Shown here: one piece after another, positions 54,553 to 64,000 of the stretch
How the letters are laid out: each line of letters opens with the position of its first letter
Position numbering within the stretch: position 1 is the first letter of the stretch
Source of the DNA: Hedera helix
Taxonomy: Eukaryota > Streptophyta > Magnoliopsida > Apiales > Araliaceae
Length of the DNA stretch: 64,000 nucleotides
NCBI GenBank assembly: GCA_947179155.2
Contig: OX359286.1
Span: forward strand, 14,201,913 to 14,265,912
Direction: 5' to 3'
The notes under the pieces: model-generated
What the model was told of the DNA's origin: nothing
What the model saw: the letters and a program-made list of their open reading frames with translations, nothing else
The model's database searches: none
Translations under genes and position numbers: made by a program

Positions 54553-54720
54553 ATATAATCCCATAAAAAAATTGGGATTAATAGTCCCTCTCATTTTAAG
54601 CTATTAAATGACTTTATGAGACTAATAGTCTAACATTAATGGATTAATAATATCTCATAAAAGGATTAAATAGTGCAAAGTAGTATTAAATTAAGATAAA
54701 TAGTTCAATCCCAAACATAT
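54553..54720. mobile_element. possible MITE fragment
   Basis: The stretch begins ATAATCCCATAAAAAAATTGGGATTA and ends near TTCAATCCCAAACAT. GGGATTA-type inverted termini resemble small PIF/Harbinger-like MITEs. No clear TSD is seen. Confidence 0.3.
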
Positions 54721-55690
54721 TTTTTTGGCGAATAAACATAGCTTTAGGGTTTTTAGGTTTAGGGTTTAGCTTTTAACCTTTTCTAGATTTTTTTCAAACC
54801 CTAAAATTAGATTTTCTCCAAAATAACTTTTATTCTTCTAATAATTGTTTAAGTTGGATTCTTGAAACAAAACACAAAAATAAATATTTATGAAAAATCC
54901 ATAACACATAATTCAATCTTTGTATCACATAACACGTATATTATGTTAAAGATTTTTAACCTCTAATCGTATACGATCGTATATTCGAGTCGTATTTAAT
55001 CTTTAAAATAACTCAATGTACACTCGAGCCATCGTTCTCAAGTTTTGTATTGACAACCTTTATTAGATATTATCATATCATATTTGAAATGTTTGGGATA
55101 TTACACGTAATATATTGGGGAATATTATAATATTATTGGACTACCGACCTAATGTTGTAAACACAACATGAAAATGATGTTACGCATAACATGGGGTATT
55201 TTTAGGCTGATCCCCTATAATACTTTGTGGAGAGTTTGTAATCTTTGTGATTGCTCGGTCTTATGACTGATGAACATTATAAATAGTTATTGGCCCTTAT
55301 GACCAGTCAGTTACCTCATTAATTATAGAAGATTATTGAAAATACTTTTATTTTTTCTAAATTATTTGTTGATTTATAATTCCTTAAATAAGAGATTTTG
55401 AGATTCTCATTAATATTTATTCATTGTGCATAAAAAGCTTATAAATTATTGTATTTTAAAATTTATTGAATAAACTTGTTACTCATTCTTGTATTTTCAC
55501 ATATATTTCAGCCAAGGCAAAAGGGCCAGAAAGGTCAAGCACGAAAGATAAAGAAAAAGACGTGTTTAAGCCTGAAGAGTAGATAAATATAATGTATTTA
55601 TTATATTTTAGTGATACAACTTTTGTGTAAAGTAACAAGAACCTGGGATTATAAAACTTATGTAAATTATTGTAATGTACTATATACTTA
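54721..55690. repeat. fragments of family E-like LTRs, both orientations
   Basis: 54721-55060 resembles the start region of LTR E read minus (AAACCCTAAA, AAAACACAAAAATAAA). 55060-55690 resembles the later part of the same LTR read plus, including GGCTGATCCCC near 55210, TATTTCAG ending at 55512 and a GGCCAGAAAGG block. There is no gene. Confidence 0.5.
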
Positions 55691-55699
55691 GTTTATATT

Positions 55700-55990
55700 A
55701 TAAGTTATGATGCGGATGATATTAGATAGTGAGTACCAAATTTGCTGTACTGAGTACTTGAATTTGAGGGGTCATATTGTCAAATATGAAATGTTTAGCA
55801 AAGGAAATGTATTGATGGGTAACGACGAAGCAGTTAAGATCATTGGTTGTAGAAAGGTGAAACTCATAATATATGATGATATTGTCAGAATACTTCTAAA
55901 GGTTATGCATATTTTTTTTTTATCTCAGTTAAAATTTGATATTTGTTAACACGATGACATATGGAGGTGTTAATCGACAAAGACTGATGC
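55700..55990 (+). pseudogene. copia protease/GAG-pre-integrase scrap
   Basis: The 80-codon frame at 55707-55949 contains ILDSEYQ, then KGNVLMGNDEAVKIIGCRKVKL and YDDIVRILLKVMH. These align with the copia segment that follows the protease DSG (typically a GNVxMGN..CKVVG, IRIKMHDGIVRTL pattern). Flanking sequence gives no more of the element. It is short and decayed; similarity is from memory of the family, so moderate confidence. Confidence 0.5.
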
Positions 55991-56660
55991 AAGATGACAC
56001 GGTGAGTCAATTGTAATTGCATGAGGAGTTAGATATGATACTTTATAGAAGTTGATGTGAAGTAGAGATTTGAGATGTTTTAAACTTAGTATTTTTCATT
56101 TAAACTTATTAAACAATAAATTTGATAATCAATTTAGACACTTATTAATTGTATTCAAAGAGTAAAAATGACCCATATTTCAAAAAAAAGGAGATTAATA
56201 TATTTAGTAACTTCTGGTTAAAGATAGAGTATTATTAGTGTTTGTTTTTTGTTTATCGACGGTTAAAATGGTTAGAATATTTCAAAATTTCAAACACACT
56301 AATTGCTCTAATAATATTGGAAAATATTGTTTGTTCAACACTATTTTATTTTAAATTCAGCTCAACTCGCAAACACTTCATACAAAAATTATTCCAAATG
56401 CACAAAACGTATCAAACTGAACAACCTTTTTAAGGAGGGAGTAGTAAAGGTTGCTAGACTCACAAAAAAGCAAAAGAAAAGGGCAAAAAAAAAGGAAAAA
56501 AGGAAAAAATGACAAAAGAAGAAAATGTATTTTATTATCCTTGCAAGTTAAACAAACGAAGCCTTATTTACTTTTTAATTGTGTAACGCAGGCTTGGCAA
56601 CTGCAGGAGTTTCCTTTATTTGAAAAGCCCTTGTTTAAACCTCTCTCTCGCGTCTAAAAA
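55991..56660. other. upstream region of the small membrane-protein gene
   Basis: No gene is seen. A/G-rich lysine-type frames at 56327-56657 are low-complexity. The last 90 bases before the ATG (CTCTCTCTCGCGTC) look like a plant 5' UTR. No convincing TATA box was picked in this AT-rich DNA. Confidence 0.45.
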
Positions 56661-56918
56661 ATGGCGAATCCGCAACAAGTATCGAGCCGTCCATGGATCC
56701 TCGAATTGGTTCCTCTTATGGTTGTCATTCTAATAGTCGCTCACGTTCTTGCACTGGTAATTTCCCTTTGAATTTTTTCCTCTCTCAAACAATATCTGCT
56801 TGTCATTTTACTTCAGATCTCTCATATTCTCTCTGTTCTTCATGTAAATGTAAAATAGGTTTACTGGATTTACAGGCTAGCTACTGAGAGACAGCCTCAA
56901 AGGAGAAAGAAGCACTAG
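56661..56918 (+). CDS. small single-pass membrane protein, 51 residues, two exons
   Basis: Exon 1 is 56661-56756 (32 codons) and exon 2 is 56859-56918 (19 codons plus TAG). The 102-bp intron starts GTAATTT and ends AAAATAG, phase 0. The protein starts MANPQQVSSRPWILELVP, then has one hydrophobic helix (about residues 16-36, LMVVILIVAHVLALVYWIY) and ends in the basic tail RLATERQPQRRKKH. From memory this matches a conserved plant family of about 50-residue proteins of unknown function with a PWFLELVP..YWIYRLATEKQPQRRK-like layout. The function is not known; the positive-inside pattern suggests a cytosolic C-terminus. A further GT near 56948 (CACAAG|GTATAG) could start a 3' UTR intron. The exons are too short to stand out as long frames, but the splice sites join the frame exactly. 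Confidence 0.85.
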
Positions 56919-57093
56919 CAGTAGCTCAATTTACTAATACCCACAAGGTATAGCCTAATTCGTTTAATTCCTGGTCATTATTTTATGCAATGTCGCATAT
57001 GCAAATTGTAAAAGCCTCTATTATTATTTGGAAATCTTAAAGATTTTTAACTCGTAAATCTGAGAGAAATTGGTATTTTTTTTTTGCAATATA

Positions 57094-57447
57094 CTACCCC
57101 GTTCCAAAATATAATATAATTATTGACTTTTTAACATTTTCAACCTCAAAAATAATACTTATTTTAATTTTTTCATAATTAATTTTTAATGAATCATCAC
57201 AATTTTAAGTTTGAAATGGACAAGTCTACGTACACACCGTTGAACATCCAAACACAAAATCAAGCACTACATTCATCTTAACCATAAAATAGGGCATGAG
57301 AGCATGACACATATTTCAATGTCATGTCCACTTTTTAATGATTAAGATGGATGTACTGTTTGGATGTTGTGTACTTGTATTCTTTGAAAATGTCTCAAAT
57401 TGAATTTAAAAAATCAACAATGACCTCATAATTTGCAATGGGGGGAG
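57094..57447. mobile_element. Stowaway-like MITE (354 bp)
   Basis: It starts CTACCCCGTTCCAAAATAT and ends in the inverted GCAATGGGGGGAG, with TA on both sides (57092-57093 and 57448-57449). Length, TA target and the CTCCCTCCGTTCC-like terminus fit Tc1/mariner-derived Stowaway elements. The inner part folds back on itself (ACATCCAAAC..GTTTGGATGT). It has no coding capacity. Confidence 0.8.
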
Positions 57448-58836
57448 TACTTAATATTAGGTTATGTTAAAGTGTATATTTAGTTGGTTATTTTTTATTT
57501 ACCTGGCATTTATTTTCCCGTTTTCCTTTCAAACAAGTGAACAAGATCTATTTAAGTTTCAAACAAAAAATTGTTAAACACATAGAAAGTTAAATTCACT
57601 TGAAATAACCTGAAATACATAATAGTAGAAGGAGAAAAGCCCAAATTATGTTGATCTGTCCTTCAAAACAATATAGACTATTAATTTACTAATACCAAGA
57701 ATGTAAAACACTAATTCATGGATTTTCACTATTATTATTATATGCAGTTACGAATACTTATATGCTTGTTTATTTATTGAGTGACCATGTAGATGTTTAA
57801 TATTGTGTTTGGAACTTGGAAAAACTGAGGGAAAAGAAAGGAAAGGGAGATGAAAATGAAAAGTACAGAAAATCAAGAACTATTGAAAGATTCATAACAC
57901 TTGATTATTTCCTACCTTACTTTTTCATTTTTCATAATTCAGAGTAGGCACCTAATGTAATTATTTTTTGGAGGATCCTTGAATAGATTTTTTATTTGGC
58001 TTGGGGGATACAGGTGCTTTTTATTTCCACTGTGCTTTGTATACTCTGTGTGTACGTGGGTTTGCCTTCTTTTTGGTGCTTTTATTAAAATTATATACTT
58101 TTCAATAATAATAATTGCAGAAGGCGAAAACATGTTTTTATTGGATTTACTGGAGTTCAAGAGTAATTACATCAATATGTTATGTGATTATGTATTCTGA
58201 ATTCTTGTGTGTCTTACTTGTTTCCATATAGACTTTTGAATTCCTTCAAACAAATGAAACTAAGAGCAAATTGATCAATATTTATTGTTTTAGAACCAAA
58301 AAACCATTGTTGATTGGTTTTTCTACCACCAGATTTTACTTTTTGTAGGTAAAGATAGTTCTATTGATGGTTTTCAGTTATATATGCTGAATGCCTTTTT
58401 GTTCTTATCAATCATCTGTATAAATGGTAAATTAGTTGAAACAGACTGGCTGTAAGCTATATAAGCAATGTAAACCCTTGTCTCAGTTTGGCAAGTGATT
58501 GGTTTAGACAACCTCTTTATTTATTTGATTTGAATTTCCTTCTTATTTTCATTCATCTTTATGAGGACTATAAGTTTGATTATAGTTTTCTTTCTGCTTC
58601 ATTTGGGCTGTTCTCATGATTTTAATTTTGACGTAATTGTTGATGTCTCTAATGGCTTTGTGCGACATACTGGAATTTGGTATTTAATTTGATCATGTGG
58701 GAAACAAATGTTGATTTCTGTTTCTTACTTTGTTGGGAAAAGCCTGGCTATGTGATGTGGTGTTAATGGCTGCTCTGCTACGACTTTGTGGGGGTTCTGA
58801 AATTACTTTCAGTGTTCTTAGTCTCTTTGCTTCTTT
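57448..58836. other. stretch with no recognised feature
   Basis: This is AT-rich, non-repetitive-looking DNA with only short frames (57979-58200 plus, 57939-58160 minus). It may hold the 3' end of the small gene's transcript and intergenic DNA. Confidence 0.5.
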
Positions 58837-60240
58837 ATTTATAGGACAGAAGCCAGTGTGTATCCTAGGTCTATTGCATTTTGGGATCCAGTTATTTGAG
58901 AGAGTTGCCCAACGTCTCGATAGGTGTACTGGAGCATATTTTTCCTTAGGAGGTAGGATTACTTTGATTCAGGCTTATTTAGCTAGTATCCCCTTGTATT
59001 ATTTGTCTCTGTTTCGGATCCCAGTTAGTGTTGCACATTCCTTAGAGAAGTTGATGAGAGATTTTCTTTGGTCAGGGATAGGTGAGGAGAAAAGGGATCA
59101 TTAGGTAGGATGGAAGGTGTATTTTTCAAAGCAAGAGGGAGACTTGGGGTTGGGTAACTTGGTCCTTAAAAATGTCACATTGGTGGGTAAGTGGCTTTGA
59201 TTTCCCTTGCAATCTAATTCTCTTTGGCATAAGGTTATTATGAGCAAATTTCGTATGCAATTGAATGGGTGGGATGCTAATCCCGAGACTTAAGTTACTC
59301 ATGCGAGTTGTTGAATCAGTTCCTACGGTTTTAGCTCTTTTGGGTGTCATTAGATATATGTGGCTGGGGAATGACATCATATTTGTTTTTGGGAACACAT
59401 GGGTAGGTCAAGTTCAGATTTCTAGGGCTTTCAATCATCAGTTTCGCATATCTACTTTGCATAATGCTCCGATTGCTGATTTTATTGTCGTTGATGGTGA
59501 CTCTTATCTCTTGGAACTTGCATTTCTTTAGGAATCTCACTTATAAAGATACCAATGAGTTGTTGTTGATGCTTAATTTGTTGAATTCGATTCAATTCTC
59601 CACATCTCCTAATAAATGAGTTTGGGACTCTAGACTCTTGTGGTAGCTTTTATTGCAAGAGCTATTTCTCTTTCTTGATTTGTTCTCGCGTCCTAGTTTA
59701 GTTTCCTTCGACTTATGTCATTTTTGAAGTTAAAGATTCTATTCAAATTCAAGGCATTTCTTTAGTCCATGGTTTTGGAAAGGTTGAATATGAATGATTT
59801 TTATCAAGTGCAGAGGCCTCACAAGTCTCTACCTCAAGATATTTGTTTTATGTGTAAGCAGAATGGTGAGACACACTCACACACTCATATATTTTTGCAT
59901 TTTTCATAGCTTGGGATTATTGGAACTCTATTTTTGGAGTGGTATCTGCATCGGTGAAAGATTTGTTACTTATTCAGTATAGAGGTTTTGGAGGGAGTAA
60001 GGATATGAAGGTGCTTTGGAAATAAGGCGATCTTCTATGTGTTTTGGGGGATTTGGAGTGAGTGCAATGCTAGGCCTTTTAGAGATAGCGATTGGTGTGG
60101 CTAAAGATGGACAGATACATGTATTTTTTGTTTTGGTCAAGTACTTTTGCCTGTTAGAGTAGCAACTCATTATATTTGGATGTTCCCTTGTGTATGTTTC
60201 ACAATTTCATATACTTTCAACGTGATTCATGTCTAAAAAG
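58837..60240 (+). pseudogene. decayed 3' part of an L1-type LINE (RT end and zf-RVT)
   Basis: The sequence reads the C-terminal end of a non-LTR reverse transcriptase. LFERVAQRLDRCTGAYFSLG, ITLIQAYLASIPLYYLSLF and LEKLMRDFLWSG lie in 58883-59102. DLGLGNLVLKN and NSLWHKVIMSKF follow after a stop at 59102, then RISTLHNAPIADFIVVDGDS near 59445-59510. A zinc-binding-type end (DICFMCKQNGETHSHTHIFLH) lies near 59835-59905, the zf-RVT region that follows RT in plant LINEs. Many stops and shifts are present, for example near 59104, 59198 and 59529. The endonuclease, the RT core and a poly-A tail were not found. Confidence 0.82.
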
Positions 60241-60586
60241 ATGGAACTACTACAAAGGTGGTTTTATCCTCTTTTATCTCAACTTTTATCCTTGTTGATA
60301 TCAACATGTTAGTCCAAGACAAGATTTAAATACATTTGCTTTAATAGATTCAAGATTGTAGGTTAAACTTTTCATTCCTCTCCACTTAAATGCTAGAGGT
60401 CTTTTTTTTCCCCATGGCGTGAGAATAATGTGGGGAACATTTCTAAGAGTTTAAAAAGCTTATGAATTTTATTTAACTTTTTTAGGAAACCATATATTTA
60501 GGTTAGAATAAATTGGTTTTAGTGATGTTATATTTGTATATTAGGAACTTTTAGAATATATTTTTGTTAATTTTTATATTTATTTG

Positions 60587-60808
60587 TAGTTGAACATTTT
60601 TTGGGTAAGCTTTGTTTATAGAGTGGGGGTATCGCTATTTCTTTACAATTACGAGAAATTCATAGTCTGGCGCCTAGTTGATCTCAGACTATTTCTTCAT
60701 TACTTTAGTGTAGTTGAACATTTTTTTGTAAGCTTTGTTTATAGAGTGGAGGTATTGCTATTTCTTTACAATTACGAGAAAATCATAGTCTAGGGCCTAG
60801 TTGATCCC
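60587..60808 (+). repeat. tandem duplication, period 124 bp
   Basis: TAGTTGAACATTTTTT and the next ~95 bp (GTAAGCTTTGTTTATAGAGTG, CTATTTCTTTACAATTACGAG, GCCTAGTTGATC) at 60587 recur at 60711 with few changes. Confidence 0.9.
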
Positions 60809-60989
60809 TCGTAAGGGTGGCACATCAATATGTTCTTTGCGTCTTCTTCCTTATTTGCATATTATTGTCTATATCATTCTAACTTAATATTTTTATTATA
60901 ATAAATATGAGAAAAGTGAAAATTGATGCGTCTTTTACTATTGCATGGGAGAGAAATTATTTTTTCATTACTATTTGTTGTTAATGTAC

Positions 60990-61560
60990 CTAGGGACGAA
61001 GCCACGTTAAGAGGAGTGGGATCAATTGACCCCACTGAAAAAAAGATTACTTTATAATACATGATAAATTTTTAAAAAAATTAGGTTTAATATATAAATT
61101 CCATTGAAATTATATATATTTTCTAATTTACGGGGTTAAATTAAATTTTTTATAACTTTCTCAAATACATATCACTTCTACACTTTATATATGCATCTCC
61201 CTTTAATCTTCTCTAAATAAATAATATTTTAATTTATATTATTTTTTAAAACAATTAAGGGATCAAGTATTATTGAACAAGTTTGTGATTAGAAAAAGTA
61301 TATTAGTGGTCAATAAGGTATTTATATATAATGTTACTATTTATTGTATTGATATTGTAATCGTATATTAATAGTTAATAAGGTGTTTATATATAATGTT
61401 ACTATTTATTGCATTATTGTTGTAATCAAATACATGTTTTATATATGCAACCAGAAAGTGCAAAACTATTCAAAAAAAAACAAAACAAAACCCGGCTAAA
61501 TTATTCATAACGTATTTTGGCCCCACTAAATAAAAACTCTTGCTTCCTCACTGAATGTAA
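60990..61560. mobile_element. possible non-autonomous DNA transposon
   Basis: The left end has AGGGACGAAGCCACGTTAAG and TTGACCCCACTG. The right end has the inverted TTGGCCCCACTAAATAAA and CTTGCTTCCTCACTG. GGGACGAAGCCAC-like ends are common in plant MITEs. The termini pair imperfectly and no TSD was fixed. Confidence 0.4.
61301..61425. repeat. tandem duplication, period 65 bp
   Basis: AATAAGGTATTTATATATAA (61312) and AATAAGGTGTTTATATATAA (61377) start two near-identical units that include ATGTTACTATTTATTG. Confidence 0.85.
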
Positions 61561-62130
61561 CAAATGAGGTATTACAGTGCATCCCTTGTTAGATTTGTTC
61601 TTAGGTTCTATTATGCCGTTAGTGGATTAAAAGTTTTAAATTTAATCAATTTTTATTTTTTACATTTTAATTTTAACATTATTGAATATTTTAAACTTCA
61701 AAATTATGAAAAGATTCATTATTTATATTTTAGTTTGAAATCTTTTAAAGTTTTTGAATTTCTTAAATTATTTAAGTACGCATGTATTTATTAATTATTT
61801 AATTTACTCTTTTCAATTATTTAAAATTTTAGAAATCTTTAAAATTTAATTATTGTTAAATATATATTATGTTATTTTTTTAATTTTTTTACAAACTCTA
61901 TTTTTTCTGTTGACATACACGTATTAGATTGATTTTGCCGATCATATCTATATTTTATGACCCTAACACTGTTTTCTAATTCTAATTTTGGTTTTCTAAA
62001 ACTACATTTGAAAAGCTGGCCAAACCGCGGAACATGTATTGGAAAAATATTTTAAAAGTAGAGTAGAAAACTGCTTTCCAAACAAGGGCTACTATTGCGG
62101 GAGCCTATGTAAGTTAACAAGTTTAAATTA
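61561..62130. other. AT-rich stretch with no recognised feature
   Basis: Only a phenylalanine/leucine/lysine-rich low-complexity frame (61564-61794) is present; I do not consider it a gene. Confidence 0.5.
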
Positions 62131-62900
62131 GATATTGATTGCAATGTTTTCCGAATCGGAAGGATTATTGAATCGTAAATATAATTCAGTGGCTGGTTCA
62201 TCGGTTCAACAACTGCTATCAAACCGGTGATGTCATAAATATGTGAAAAATATATATTTAATTATTAATATTAGTAATATACATGAAGCATTTCAAAAGC
62301 TAACACATCCTGTACATATTCAAGTGGCGTCCATCAGAATTGTAAGTAACTTTTAATACATTGATCTTATGTTTTGGATCGGAGATAGTATTATTTATAA
62401 TCTTTGGAAATATACTTTGACTCATTTTAAATACCAAATATTTTATCGTAACATGTTTTTTAAACTTCTCCTCCATACATTAGGTACAAAGCTAATTAAC
62501 AATTTCTTCAAACCCAAAGTTGGTCCTTCTAAAAGCTCAAAGTTATGCTTAAAAAAAAAGCAAAAATGCCACCCATCAGATAAGGCACATACCCATTTCC
62601 CAGCCTTAATACTCTTTAATCACTCTCTCTTGAACGCTAAAGCATTAGAATATCTTCTCTTTAGCCACCACCCGGATGAAGCCCTCTTCATCTCTCTCAT
62701 AGATTGAAGGTTTTGGCTCATAATATAACCAGATTTTCTCCATCTATGAAAGAATAATCTTAGCGGTTTTTGGGTTTTAATTACTGGTTTCCCGGTTCAA
62801 ACAACAGTCTGATTCGGGTGTTGACCACTACCTGGTTTACAGGGTCAACGTTCATGAGAGACCTGTTCCCGATTTTACTGGTCCGAACGGCTGCTAAACA
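62131..62900. mobile_element. possible MITE-like element with ACCGGTT-type ends
   Basis: Left block 62140-62235 has GGTTCATCGGTTCAAC and AAACCGGTGA. Right block 62785-62895 has TTCCCGGTTCAAAC, GGGTTGACC-like and ACTGGTCCGAAC. Such CCGGTTC-rich opposed ends recall non-autonomous plant DNA transposons. The middle holds a 112-codon frame (62369-62707) with no recognised domain. Confidence 0.3.
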
Positions 62901-64000
62901 TTGACTGGTATACTATAAAGACTTTGTAAATTAACTAAAACTTGAACTGTACATTATTGTTGTTTTGTTGAAGTATTTAATTATTCAACAAGATTATATA
63001 TTAGATCTAGTATATTACTGTTCTTGCTTACATGCAGGCATAGTATTGCTAACGCATCATAGATAGATATTGCCAGCCACTGTGAAAATCGCCCATGTCC
63101 CAGGCGTGGCTTCTCTCCCTTCATCACTAGATGTTAACTAAAGGAGTCCTTTTAAGGAGAACTGTTGTAGACTACCTGGGGGTGTCTGTTTCTCTTTTTT
63201 ATTGAATGTTGATTAGTAATTTAGTATTATTGGGAGTTTTCAAAGGAGAATTGTTTTAGATGGTTTCACAATTGCTGTTTATAGCTTGGAGGTTATTTTT
63301 ATGTTTTTTATTTATTTTTATATAGTTAGTAATATTATTGAAAAAGAGAGGAAATTACATGAGAGGAGAGCAAGGTGGCCTCTTCAAATGAGGAAACAAA
63401 AATTAGAAACTCAAACCCTCAATGAACGGTTTACTTCCAATCTATATGATTATTGGTAGTAGCCACCTAATGTAAACTGTTGAAGTGGAACCCTAGAAAG
63501 ACGAGAGAAAAGAGACTATCTTTTAGATGATGAAAGGGCATAAAATGATCCAGAACAATACATGTATTCATCTTAAGTCAAGATCCGCAAAGAAATAGTG
63601 AAACATCCGCACCTCCAAACATTTCCTATCCTTGGTCCTCTCCGGTCTTCTGAAATCTAGTAAGCAGCAATCATTCCCCCCAAATGCTGGGAGGGTTAGA
63701 GGAAATTAGAATTAGGCCTGTCAGTGAACAGTTTGATACTAGTGAGCGATGATACTGTATCGCGAAGCAACCAATCTGACCTGTGTTGTGCTACGATGCC
63801 ATATTTGGAAAAGTAATCAACTCAGGTAATAGTTTGGGAGCATTCTTATAGGATTATATTTGAAGCCTTGTACAATAAATTTTAAGTTAGCTTAGGAGGA
63901 AGCTGTAATTAATACTAGTGAGTAACGTAGAGGATCTTGGCACAGTATGTATCCATTATGATTAATTTAGTCAAAAGGAAATGTTTTCAAGGTTTCTATA
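62901..64000. other. stretch with no recognised feature
   Basis: No open frame of note, no repeat and no RNA gene was recognised. Composition is closer to genic flanks than to the LTR region. Confidence 0.45.

Noticed and set aside
62369..62707. 112-codon frame as a gene
   Set aside because: Low-complexity composition, no domain, and it lies between opposed CCGGTTC-rich blocks that look like transposon ends; kept only as part of a possible MITE-like element.

Overview
This window is eudicot-type nuclear plant DNA: AT-rich and built mostly of nested, decayed LTR retrotransposons. I could support only one clear host gene. I cannot name the species. The evidence for a plant is chromodomain Ty3/gypsy (Tekay/Del-like) polyproteins, an Athila/Tat-like gag element primed by tRNA-Asp, a SIRE-like Ty1/copia element, a Stowaway MITE, an L1-type LINE tail, and a small intron-containing gene of a type I know from plants.

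Layout. 1-2451: 3' part of a long LTR (family A). 2452-7617: badly decayed chromovirus (leader, gag, PR, RT-RH, IN, chromodomain). 7618-18875: LTR of family B, split by a family F solo LTR (8606-16259, TSD gagtt), which is itself split by a family C solo LTR (11855-15262, TSD gacag). 18876-19259: possible hAT-like fragment. 19260-24948 (minus): family D LTR plus an open 992-codon RT-RH-IN-chromodomain polyprotein lacking gag and protease. 24949-33297 (minus): a family B LTR holding a young, intact non-autonomous gag-bearing element (26886-32730; two 1629-bp LTRs, TSD gctac, PBS, PPT). 33298-38993: another family B LTR piece split by a 4.9-kb family F solo LTR (33695-38627, TSD catat). 38994-45693: unassigned DNA and two chromovirus remnants whose 3' LTRs converge. 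45694-50883: SIRE-like copia (LTR, PBS, gag, start of pol) with a 1480-bp copia solo LTR inside its gag (TSD gatat). 50884-54552: truncated family C LTR and a second family A LTR. 54553-55990: LTR scraps, a possible MITE and a copia pol scrap.

55991-64000 is gene-side DNA. It has a two-exon gene for a 51-residue single-pass membrane protein (56661-56918), a 354-bp Stowaway MITE, a decayed LINE, two possible further MITEs and short tandem duplications.

How the parts relate. Target-site duplications and split homologies give a relative order: the family B LTRs are oldest, family F inserted into B, and family C inserted into F; the non-autonomous element inserted into another B. Its LTRs differ at about 11 of 1629 positions, so it is the youngest datable insertion. 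It lacks protease, RT and integrase and must use enzymes from another element. The 992-codon chromovirus frame keeps all visible catalytic residues but has no gag or intact 5' half.

The most unusual signals are structural. (i) Four tandem hairpins in the young element keep their loops and internal bulges while the stems change in a compensating way. (ii) A cassette of about 30-bp repeats plus alternating CG-rich palindromes is shared, in opposite orientation, by two unrelated LTR families. (iii) The GC-rich island of each family A, B and F LTR contains a strong hairpin of unrelated sequence. (iv) A TGAGC-GCTCA stem-loop precedes an acceptor-like CAG/TAG in seven LTR copies. (v) An array of HD-Zip-like CAATTATTG sites lies in the family D U3.
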